The translations under genes were made by a program, and so were the position numbers. The notes under the pieces are model-generated. The model made no database searches. It was given only the letters and a program-made list of their open reading frames with translations, and was not told the DNA's origin. A stretch of 5,720 nucleotides of DNA from Deltaproteobacteria bacterium (lineage in GTDB: Bacteria > Bdellovibrionota_B > Oligoflexia > Oligoflexales > Bog-1112). This document shows, piece after piece, positions 1-5,343 of this stretch (positions within the stretch are counted from its first letter, which is position 1; each line of letters opens with the position of its first letter). The stretch is taken from NCBI GenBank assembly GCA_003136475.1, contig PLEQ01000261.1:21684-27403 (forward strand), given 5' to 3'.

Positions 1-1755
1 AGTCAGGACTTACCCCTGCGCTACACGATTTCCGCATTCTGGGGGGCGCTCGAAGGGTCCCATTTCTTGTGGACCCTATTTTTGGCAATCGCTTCCTTTA
101 TAGCCCATGTCAGCTACACCCGCGATAATGAGCACATTATGCCGTACGTCAGCGCCTGCCTCCAGGGTGTGCTCAGTTGGATGTTCTATCTGGCTATCCG
201 CCATTGCGATCCCTTTGCTTTGCAATTTCCGGTACCGACGAACGGCTTGGGTTTGAATGCCCTGCTCCAAAACCCTTACATGGTCTTTCACCCGCCTTCT
301 CTTTTTGCCGGTTATACCTCCTGTGCGATCCCATTTGCCTATTCGATCGCAGCTCTTTGCTACGGCGATATCACCGAAGGCTGGTTGCGCACGACGCGGC
401 GATGGGCGCTGATCGCTTGGACTTTTTTAACCATCGGTATTTTTCTCGGTGGGCGGTGGGCCTATGTGGAACTGGGCTGGGCTGGCTATTGGGCGTGGGA
501 TCCAGTGGAGAATTCAAGTTTTTTGCCGTGGTTGTTTACGACCGGCTTATTGCATTCCCTGATCGTTCAAGAAAAATTAGGGCATATGAAGCGGTTCAGT
601 CTCATCCTCGCTTTCTTAGCGTTTTTCTTCGGCTTCTTCGGCACCTTCGTCACCCGTTCCGGTATCATCAGCTCGGTGCATTCCTTTGCGCAGTCACCGA
701 TCGGCCCCAACTATCTTTATTTTCTCGTTGGGCTCATGGTCCTGACCCTTCTGCTCTATGCGTATCGAGCGCCGGCTATTCTGCCAGCGGATGTCACAAA
801 AATTTGGGGTATTTCCAAAGAGTCCGCACTGGTCATCACCCAATTCCTCATCCTGATTTTCGGCTTTATCATTTTTATGGGCACGCTCTACCCGGTCCTT
901 TCGGAGCTGGTGACGGGCTCACGTTTCAACGTCCAGGCGCCCTACTTCAACACCTTTGCGCCCTATATTGGTTTCTCGTTTGTCGTCGCTTTAACGATTG
1001 GGAACCTCTTGCGCTTTCACACTGGCAAATTACTCGGTGGCAAAACACTACTATTGCTTGCCGCACTGCTCGCCTTGCCCGCTACGGGGCTTTTTGCCTG
1101 GCGGGCGGATGTGATGCGCTCGCATGGCTACGGCTTGGGCATCCAAATCACCGGCATTTTCTTGTGTTTCTGGAGTTTGATCTGCTTGCTTTACGATGCT
1201 GGCTCACGGATTGCTGCAAATCGTGAGCGATCCGGTGTCTTCTTCCGTCAGCTCTCGTATTGGGGAGCGCTCCTGGCACACACCGGTCTGGTGCTGGCGA
1301 TCTTAGGTTTTTTGGGAAATTATCGTGGTCTGGATAAGCTTGTAACTCTGCAAAAAGGTCAGAGCACGGATTTCTACGGTTACCGTTTTGCTTTTTCGGG
1401 TATGGAAATCAAACAAGAGGAGAACGTTGAACTTTTCTCCGCACCCTTGGCTCTTTCCAAAGATGGGATCGCCTTAGGCTCCATCGCCCCGGCCCGTGCC
1501 CGCTATCCGACGAAGCCCGAGCTTCTGCACGAAGTCGGCCTCCAAGATGGATTTTGGTACGATATCTACATAGTCTTGTCAGACTTTGCTAAAAGCGGTG
1601 ACGAAGCCACCTTCCAAATCCATATCAATCCTACTGTAAAAATTGTGTGGATCAGTGTCTTTCTTCTTGTACTCGGTGGCCTACTGGCACTGATGGATCG
1701 GGCCCGTGGCATCCATTCGCGCGATTTCATCCGATTCGCTAAGGAAAGGCCCTAA
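1..1755 (+). CDS. ccmF: Cytochrome c maturation haem lyase CcmF (5' end outside window)
   Basis: CcmF is the inner-membrane haem lyase core of cytochrome c maturation System I; it takes haem from holo-CcmE and attaches it to reduced CXXCH apocytochromes in the periplasm. The frame is open from base 1, and the residues before the first possible start (LPLRYTISAFWGALEGSHFLW) already fit CcmF, so the gene begins upstream. 584 codons are visible, against roughly 640-660 for the family. Numbering from base 1, the tryptophan-rich WWD haem-handling motif lies at about residues 153-171 (WAYVELGWAGYWAWDPVEN). Four family-conserved histidines are seen: H97 (FHPPSLFAGY), H185 (LLHS), H227 (SSVHSF) and H427 (AHTG). 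Many hydrophobic segments run throughout. The C-terminal periplasmic part has the family-like LLHEVGL and INPTVKIVW, then a last membrane helix. The WWD motif has R and A where W and G are more usual. The stop is one base before ccmH. The identification is very secure. Confidence 0.97.
   Translation, partial: SQDLPLRYTISAFWGALEGSHFLWTLFLAIASFIAHVSYTRDNEHIMPYVSACLQGVLSWMFYLAIRHCDPFALQFPVPTNGLGLNALLQNPYMVFHPPSLFAGYTSCAIPFAYSIAALCYGDITEGWLRTTRRWALIAWTFLTIGIFLGGRWAYVELGWAGYWAWDPVENSSFLPWLFTTGLLHSLIVQEKLGHMKRFSLILAFLAFFFGFFGTFVTRSGIISSVHSFAQSPIGPNYLYFLVGLMVLTLLLYAYRAPAILPADVTKIWGISKESALVITQFLILIFGFIIFMGTLYPVLSELVTGSRFNVQAPYFNTFAPYIGFSFVVALTIGNLLRFHTGKLLGGKTLLLLAALLALPATGLFAWRADVMRSHGYGLGIQITGIFLCFWSLICLLYDAGSRIAANRERSGVFFRQLSYWGALLAHTGLVLAILGFLGNYRGLDKLVTLQKGQSTDFYGYRFAFSGMEIKQEENVELFSAPLALSKDGIALGSIAPARARYPTKPELLHEVGLQDGFWYDIYIVLSDFAKSGDEATFQIHINPTVKIVWISVFLLVLGGLLALMDRARGIHSRDFIRFAKERP
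1741..1749 (+). promoter_or_regulatory. Ribosome binding site fixing the ccmH start
   Basis: The purine-rich AAGGAAAGG lies inside the last codons of ccmF, 7 bases before the ATG at 1757. It supports that ATG over an in-frame upstream ATG at 1706, which would give an unnatural 17-residue N-terminal extension inside ccmF. Confidence 0.7.
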
Positions 1756-1756
1756 A

Positions 1757-2248
1757 ATGGCAAAATTCTATGCCCTGGATTTTGGGATATTCGCTTTCAG
1801 CCATCTGGCTTTTGGGGAAAACCTTCGTAAGTTGAACGAAGCGGTGGAAAACTTGCAAGCGCCCCAAGCAGCTTTGTATAAAAGTCTAGCAGATGAGTTG
1901 CGCTGCCCGACCTGTATAGGCTTGAGTGTTTTGCAGTCGGATGCCCCGTTTTCTGTCGAGATCAAAACTGTACTTGTGGAACAAGTGCAAGCGGGAAAAA
2001 ACGCGAAAGAAATTTTGAAATTCTTCGAGGAACGTTTTGGCCTGTGGATTTTGCGTACGCCTCCCACCCAAGGCTTTCACTGGTTTGCGTGGTACCTTCC
2101 GCTAGGTCTAATATTTTTCGGAGCTCTACTCGTGTGGGCCGTCTTTTGGCGCAGGCAGCGTCGACCGGTGACGGAAGGTGTGCGCTCGAATGAGGCGCTC
2201 TTAGAGCAAATGGCCGAGCAACTTGCCGTGTTGCGGGAAAAACCATGA
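1757..2248 (+). CDS. ccmH: Cytochrome c maturation thiol reductase CcmH
   Basis: CcmH is a membrane-anchored periplasmic protein that reduces the apocytochrome CXXCH thiols before CcmF attaches haem. The 163-aa product carries the diagnostic motif LRCPTC, with redox cysteines C50 and C53. The family helical fold follows (VEIKTVLVEQVQAGKNAKEI, then FFEERFG), then a membrane helix at about residues 109-131 and a short charged cytoplasmic tail. This is the single-anchor form, about the length of an independent CcmH/CycL protein and lacking a fused TPR domain. The N-terminus (residues 1-20) is only moderately hydrophobic, so its signal peptide looks weak. The usual Gln after the second Cys is Ile here. 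The start at 1757 is chosen for its ribosome binding site. The gene follows ccmF by one base and its stop overlaps the next start (ATGA), implying coupled translation. Confidence 0.93.
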   Translation: MAKFYALDFGIFAFSHLAFGENLRKLNEAVENLQAPQAALYKSLADELRCPTCIGLSVLQSDAPFSVEIKTVLVEQVQAGKNAKEILKFFEERFGLWILRTPPTQGFHWFAWYLPLGLIFFGALLVWAVFWRRQRRPVTEGVRSNEALLEQMAEQLAVLREKP

Positions 2249-2547
2249 CTTTTATTTTATGCCTTATGACATCCTTGCTCGTGATTCTCTTGATCTTGGC
2301 ACCCTTTCTCATGGGAGCTGGTGGACAATTGAGTGCGCATGCTTCCGTCTCGAATGAAGAGAGTTTGACAACTATGCAGAAGAGTCTTTTAAATCACTAT
2401 CTAAAAAATGAAGAACTCTTTGCAAGCGCGCAGCCTCGCAAACGCGAATGGGAACAGCGTCAAAGTTTTCTCACCAACCGTTATTTGGATGTGAGTCGAC
2501 GTTTGGACGGCATCCGTTTTCAGAAGGGGCAGCACGATGGAGCTTAG
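2245..2547 (+). CDS. Small single-pass membrane protein in the ccm operon, unknown function
   Basis: The 100-aa product has a strongly hydrophobic N-terminal helix (about residues 3-24) followed by a charged, probably helical soluble part. That part includes KREWEQRQSFLTNRYLDVSRR (residues about 66-86). The start codon overlaps the ccmH stop as ATGA, and the stop lies 11 bases inside the next gene, so it is almost surely co-translated with ccmH. No conserved domain is recognisable to me. A membrane helix plus a short amphipathic helical segment immediately after ccmH resembles the N-terminal part of CcmI-type proteins, which sit in this operon position and present apocytochrome to CcmF/H. That is inference from position and shape: the TPR domain of true CcmI is absent. 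An unrelated accessory factor is equally possible. Confidence 0.8.
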   Translation: MTFILCLMTSLLVILLILAPFLMGAGGQLSAHASVSNEESLTTMQKSLLNHYLKNEELFASAQPRKREWEQRQSFLTNRYLDVSRRLDGIRFQKGQHDGA

Positions 2548-3259
2548 GCGACGCGTGGGGCAAAAGCTTGGTCTCGTATGGCTCTTTCTTTGGACTTGCC
2601 ACCTTGCAGCGTTTCCTCAGACGGGAGCGCCCCTGGAAGCTAAGAAAAAAGCTATTGGGCTGGCACCGAGTCATATCGTCATCGTCCAGGCGGACGGTGA
2701 GACCATTTTTGGGGCTTATTATTTTGCGGTGTCCAATACCACGGACAAAGAGCAAACGTTCACCAGCACCCTGCGTCTACCGCGTGAGAGCATAGACTTC
2801 CAAGCTGGCGAAGGTCTCAGCAACGATCACATCACGATCTTGCCGAATGGGGTTTTGAGCATACGAAAAACCTACGCTCCCGGTCTGTCCTTGCTCGGTG
2901 TTCAATTTAAAGTTCCCGTCCGCCATAGTGGTGATAATGTTCTCACCTTTGTTCCGACCGAAGATGTGCCCCTCTTCTTCATAGCTAGCCCGCAAGCGGG
3001 TCTCTTGCATTTCAAAGCGCAAGGATTTGAAGAAGGTATTCCTCCGATGCTTGCCGGTAGCAATTATGCAGGAATTCGTGGTCAAAATATTGCTGCGGGC
3101 CAAGCTCTTGTTGTTAGCATCGACGGTTTTCCGGGCGGCCGCTTGCCTTTTCTGATGCTTGGAGCCATGATGGCTTTACTCTTGCTGATCGGAGCGGTCG
3201 TTTTGACACTCAAGACCAGCAAGGAATCACAGCTTGCTTCTCGAGGAATCTATGATTAG
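2537..3259 (+). CDS. Membrane-anchored periplasmic beta-rich protein in the ccm operon, unknown function
   Basis: The 240-aa product begins with an Arg-rich n-region (MELRRR), a hydrophobic stretch at residues 11-26 typical of a signal peptide or anchor, and a possible cleavage near residues 25-30. The middle (about 38-200) alternates short hydrophobic strands and turns, for example SHIVIVQADG, FGAYYFAVSN and VLTFVP, suggesting an immunoglobulin-like or carbohydrate-binding-like beta sandwich. A C-terminal membrane helix (about 203-225) ends in a short cytoplasmic tail. C21 lacks a proper lipobox, so it is probably not a lipoprotein. The ATG is preceded by AGAAGGGG at good spacing and overlaps the previous gene by 11 bases. 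The C-terminal end overlaps the next gene by 8 bases. I do not recognise the family; membership of the ccm operon suggests a role in cytochrome c assembly or respiration at the outer face of the inner membrane, but this is inferred. Confidence 0.88.
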   Translation: MELRRRVGQKLGLVWLFLWTCHLAAFPQTGAPLEAKKKAIGLAPSHIVIVQADGETIFGAYYFAVSNTTDKEQTFTSTLRLPRESIDFQAGEGLSNDHITILPNGVLSIRKTYAPGLSLLGVQFKVPVRHSGDNVLTFVPTEDVPLFFIASPQAGLLHFKAQGFEEGIPPMLAGSNYAGIRGQNIAAGQALVVSIDGFPGGRLPFLMLGAMMALLLLIGAVVLTLKTSKESQLASRGIYD

Positions 3260-3461
3260 AGCCTTGATCTGTCTCGCTCTGTATTTGGGTATGGGCTATA
3301 TGCTCCTCAAATTCGTCAATCGTCTGCTCGTGAATTTCGGTAGATCGCCGCTGACTGGAGCAAAGTCACTTTTTCGTCTACCCAATCGTAATTCGAAAAA
3401 TGTTATCGACCTCTGTCCCCGCTGTGGTGCGCTGAAAGAATTTCATCATCGCTGTAGGTAG
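3252..3461 (+). CDS. Small membrane protein with C-terminal Cys/His zinc-knuckle-like motif
   Basis: The 69-aa product (MIRALICLALYLGMGYMLLK...) has one N-terminal membrane helix (about residues 2-20), a basic linker, and a C-terminal CPRCGALKEFHHRC motif. The pattern CxxC-x9-C with two histidines before the last Cys looks like a metal-binding knuckle. I chose the ATG at 3252, preceded by GAGGAA and overlapping the previous stop, over an in-frame TTG at 3234 that has no supporting site. The knuckle resembles the first half of the zinc ribbon of ribosomal protein L32 (CPxCxxxKxxHxxC), but the protein is otherwise unlike L32. The positive-inside rule (short N-terminus, basic linker NRLLVNFGRS) suggests the knuckle faces the cytoplasm. 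It is the last gene of the operon. Function unknown; a haem- or metal-handling accessory of the Ccm system is one possibility. Confidence 0.8.
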   Translation: MIRALICLALYLGMGYMLLKFVNRLLVNFGRSPLTGAKSLFRLPNRNSKNVIDLCPRCGALKEFHHRCR

Positions 3462-3503
3462 AGTTTTTACTGCAAGTCTTTCGAATGGAATTTAAGTTCC
3501 ATC

Positions 3504-3782
3504 TCTTGGAGATTGCGGTTTGGGTCTTTCAATACTCGACCCACCCTCTTTTCTTGGAATGCGACTGAAGCTTGCAAGACTTGAACCATCCTCTCCTCTT
3601 AGCGTTCGACGGGGACTATCTATATTCAAACCTTCTCGTCTAGTGCGATGTTCACCGCTAGCAGTTCCTTTCGGAGTGGATGGTGTTGAGCGCTCAAGAT
3701 TGGAACCACCACGTTTTCTACGAGTGCTAAGCGTTCTCGACAATGGGGTTCTTGGTGTTTCAATAGTGAATTGGCCATCTTC
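3504..3782 (-). repeat. Degenerate repeats encoding an Arg/Thr/Pro/Ser-rich tail
   Basis: Within the pseudogene tail, short units share the pattern acidic/basic-G-x-x-[IL]-x-x-x-P/S-R/T. Starting points are EDGQFTIETPRT, RGGSNLERSTPST, EGLNIDSPRRT, EDGSSLASFSRIPRK and EGGSSIERPKPQSPR. The last three are nearly regular, at 14, 15 and 15 residues. A related segment, GEFIVKTPRT, occurs further upstream. The units are clearest at protein level and suggest successive small tandem duplications of a disordered tail. Confidence 0.55.
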
Positions 3783-3956
3783 TCTTATGAGACGTCCTGA
3801 AAAAGAAAGCGTTGGCACTGTGGATGGCGAACTATCCCCCCCTTCGTCTGGCATTTCAAATTCGACAGTCAGTTTAAATTTTTGTCTGGAGGGAATAGTT
3901 AAAGGTTTGACATTTGATCTCTTCCTAGTTCGAGGCGTTTTGACAATAAACTCCCC

Positions 3957-4166
3957 AATTTCTGGAAGGGCTTCAGTATTTAAAGACGCTGTAACTTGTG
4001 CGGGGAGCTGCTTCTCGCTATCTGGGACCTCGAGGCCAGCAGCTTGGACCTTTGATTTTTCCTGAGCAAGAAGCCTCTTAATTTCTGCAAGGGCTTCCAT
4101 ATTTCCCAAAGACCTTGCAAGCTGTGCGGGGGTCTGCTTCTCGCTATTTTTGACTTTGAGTCCAGC
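3957..4166 (-). repeat. Internal tandem duplication inside the ankyrin pseudogene
   Basis: Bases 3957-4040 and 4080-4166 are two copies of one sequence, 123 bases apart and in the same frame, differing by one codon in length. Both carry the plus-strand block CTGCTTCTCGCTAT and nearly identical flanks. They encode AGLKVKNSEKQTPAQLARSL and AGLEVPDSEKQLPAQVTASL, the distal half of an ankyrin repeat. The intact neighbour has this segment only once, so the duplication followed the gene duplication or was lost in the neighbour. Confidence 0.85.
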
Positions 4167-4230
4167 GCCATGGTTATGAAGCCATTCAATGCACGTTAGT
4201 CGGTTCTTTAATACAGCCTTATGCACTGCC

Positions 4231-4255
4231 GTTGATATCCTGTGAGTTGATATCC
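4231..4255. repeat. 10-bp direct repeat GTTGATATCC at a frame break
   Basis: GTTGATATCC occurs at 4231-4240 and 4246-4255, separated by 5 bases. It coincides with the break where the pseudogene is about 8 bases shorter than the intact ankyrin gene. This suggests a slippage or short-repeat-mediated event. Confidence 0.7.
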
Positions 4256-4443
4256 ATTCCCTTTTTTATGAGAGCTTCTAAAACGGGAGCATTTTCTCAC
4301 CCCCTGCTGCTGCTAGGATCAGTGGGTTTTCTTTGTCTGGGAGTCTAGGTTCTAATTGTTCCTTAGTAGATCGCTTAATGATATTCAAAGCCGCTTTATA
4401 GCTTCCCACCTATGGAACTCAACACCTAGATATGCAGTGAGCA

Positions 4444-4472
4444 ATATTAGAAGGATCTAAGCATAGGTCTGT
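4444..4472 (-). promoter_or_regulatory. Relic promoter of the ankyrin pseudogene
   Basis: On the minus strand a TAATAT -10 element (4444-4449) is separated by 17 bases from ACAGAC (4467-4472). This aligns without gaps, at a constant offset of 836 bases, with the promoter of the intact ankyrin gene. Over 4411-4472 versus 5247-5308 I count about 36 of 62 positions identical by hand, including the whole -10 and an adjacent TATGCAG (plus strand). The -35 has diverged from consensus. The rest of 4406-4521 holds no gene that I can see. Confidence 0.5.
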
Positions 4473-4521
4473 TTATGCAATATTTGTATGAGCTTCGGTC
4501 TTGCTTTCGTGTCGATCAACT

Positions 4522-5214
4522 TCAATTTCTGGACTTGTTCGAGCTGCTTTGAATATATGAGCTGCCGCGCTTGTTGCGGAAATTGAAATTGCGGATGGAC
4601 TTTAGCTTAGTTAGCAGGCCGTTTTTTCTTATGACATATGGTCTAAGAGAAAGACTTAAATCGCCTTGAAGTTCTTCGCGGTCTATCACCATGCTGGCGT
4701 GCCGAGGGGATTGAACCCTCTGCGAAGAAGAAGATGAAGGACTATCTGAGCTTGACTCATCCTGAGTAAGGCTCATAATTTTTTCAAGACATTCGCTTCT
4801 TTCAAATAATCTTGCGAGCGCTGCGGGAGTCTCTCCCACTTGATTCGTGATATTGAGATTAGCGTTGTTGTCATGAAGCCATTGAATACGCTCTGGTAGG
4901 TTCTTAACGACTGCCCTATGTACGGCAGTATAGCCATGGCTATTTTTCGAATTAATGTTAACCCCCTTGCTTAGGAAAGCTTCGAGAACTGAATCCATTT
5001 CTTCTCCGCCAAATCCTGCGGCAAGAATGAAAGCCAGATCATCGAAATAGGAAGTGTTTAATTGTTTCAAGGTAGAATTCTCAATGATTTTTTTAGCAGT
5101 TTCAGTCTTTCGAGATTTGATCGCTTGGAACAAATTAGAAATATCCTCATTGGCAAAAACTTGCAGGCTCCAGATTGAGAATAGGAAAGAAAGAGGGAGG
5201 ATAATATGACGCAT
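4522..5214 (-). CDS. Secreted ankyrin-repeat protein with Ser-rich linker and basic tail
   Basis: The 230-aa product begins with a good signal peptide (MRHIILPLSFLFSIWSLQVFA, probable cleavage VFA|NED after residue 21). It is therefore exported, to the periplasm or beyond. About residues 25-150 form ankyrin-type helical repeats: a divergent one (about 59-92, ILAAGFGGEEMDSVLEAFL), a clear one (about 93-126, GYTAVHRAVVKN...WLHDNNANLNITN) and a partial one (about 127-150, GETPAALARL). A Ser-rich linker (SSSDSPSSSSS, about 154-164) leads to a basic, probably flexible tail containing RGSSYIQSSSNKSR. The ATG is chosen for AGGAG nine bases upstream and because the signal peptide starts there; an in-frame TTG at 5244 would only add a charged leader. 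Ankyrin repeats bind proteins; the partner is unknown. It lies directly upstream of its degenerate paralogue and is more AT-rich than the ccm operon. A periplasmic protein-binding or effector-like role is inference only. Confidence 0.9.
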   Translation of the reverse strand: MRHIILPLSFLFSIWSLQVFANEDISNLFQAIKSRKTETAKKIIENSTLKQLNTSYFDDLAFILAAGFGGEEMDSVLEAFLSKGVNINSKNSHGYTAVHRAVVKNLPERIQWLHDNNANLNITNQVGETPAALARLFERSECLEKIMSLTQDESSSDSPSSSSSQRVQSPRHASMVIDREELQGDLSLSLRPYVIRKNGLLTKLKSIRNFNFRNKRGSSYIQSSSNKSRN

Positions 5215-5223
5215 TTTTTTAAA

Positions 5224-5228
5224 CTCCT
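5224..5228 (-). promoter_or_regulatory. Ribosome binding site of the ankyrin gene
   Basis: AGGAG on the minus strand lies 9 bases before the ATG at 5214, with an A/T-rich spacer. It decides the start in favour of the signal-peptide methionine. This site is missing from the pseudogene copy. Confidence 0.75.
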
Positions 5229-5279
5229 GAATTTTTAGTTTCAACCCATTGAACGAATAGGCCAGGTATGCAGCTCAGG

Positions 5280-5308
5280 ATATTAAGACGGTCTAGGGAT
5301 AGGGCCAA
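5280..5308 (-). promoter_or_regulatory. Predicted sigma70-type promoter of the ankyrin gene
   Basis: On the minus strand TTGGCC (5303-5308) and TAATAT (5280-5285) are separated by exactly 17 bases, about 65 bases before the start codon. The -10 and spacing are good and the -35 is partial. Conservation of the element upstream of the duplicated pseudogene supports it. It lies just after the stop of the GNAT gene, so the ankyrin gene probably has its own transcript. Confidence 0.6.
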
Positions 5309-5343
5309 GAGTATCTTTTCGTGGACCGTACGGCGTCAAAAAA

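Larger units (their letters stand above)
3492..4405 (-). pseudogene. Decayed ankyrin-repeat gene, downstream duplicate of 4522-5214
   Basis: The last 244 codons (4226-3492) are open, but the apparent start is a GTG that corresponds to the Val of an ankyrin TAVHKAV motif, so it is internal. Translating upstream in shifting frames recovers the missing protein: EAIK, then ALNIIKRSTKEQLEP and NPLILAAAGGEKM, then VLEALIKKGMDINSQDI, then TAVHKAVLKNRL. Each piece matches, in order, the intact neighbour (QAIK; AKKIIENSTLKQL; FILAAGFGGEEM; VLEAFLSKGVNINSK; TAVHRAVVKNL). At least three frame breaks separate them (near 4395, 4290 and 4235). The signal peptide, start codon and ribosome binding site are absent. 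The C-terminal part (about residues 95-244 of the open segment) is low complexity, rich in Arg, Ser, Thr, Pro and Gly, and repetitive. It converges on the ccm operon with a 30-base gap. The remaining open segment might still be expressed, but no convincing ribosome binding site precedes it. Confidence 0.85.

Noticed and set aside
177..1226. 349-codon plus-strand open frame overlapping ccmF
   Set aside because: It lies entirely inside ccmF in another frame; its product has no domain logic and is rich in residues expected from out-of-frame reading.
1706..1756. Upstream in-frame ATG for ccmH
   Set aside because: It would overlap ccmF by 50 bases and add a polar extension; the ATG at 1757 has a good ribosome binding site.
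3485..3502. Near-perfect inverted repeat ATGGAATTTAAGTTCCAT between the convergent genes
   Set aside because: The stem is short and AT-rich, overlaps the pseudogene stop, and has no T run on either side, so I do not call it a terminator.
3520..4065. 181-codon plus-strand open frame opposite the ankyrin pseudogene
   Set aside because: It is antisense to the repetitive tail, has no ribosome binding site, and its composition mirrors the opposite strand. The minus-strand reading matches the paralogue.
3957..4166. CRISPR-like array
   Set aside because: There are only two long, diverged, in-frame coding repeats with no uniform short repeats or spacers.
3492..5214. A toxin-immunity or phage-defence pair
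   Set aside because: The two genes are paralogues, one of them broken, with no nuclease, toxin or immunity domain visible.
5326..5333. 8-bp palindrome CCGTACGG upstream of the ankyrin promoter
   Set aside because: It is too short to call an operator or terminator stem, does not extend beyond 8 bases, and is not conserved upstream of the duplicated copy.
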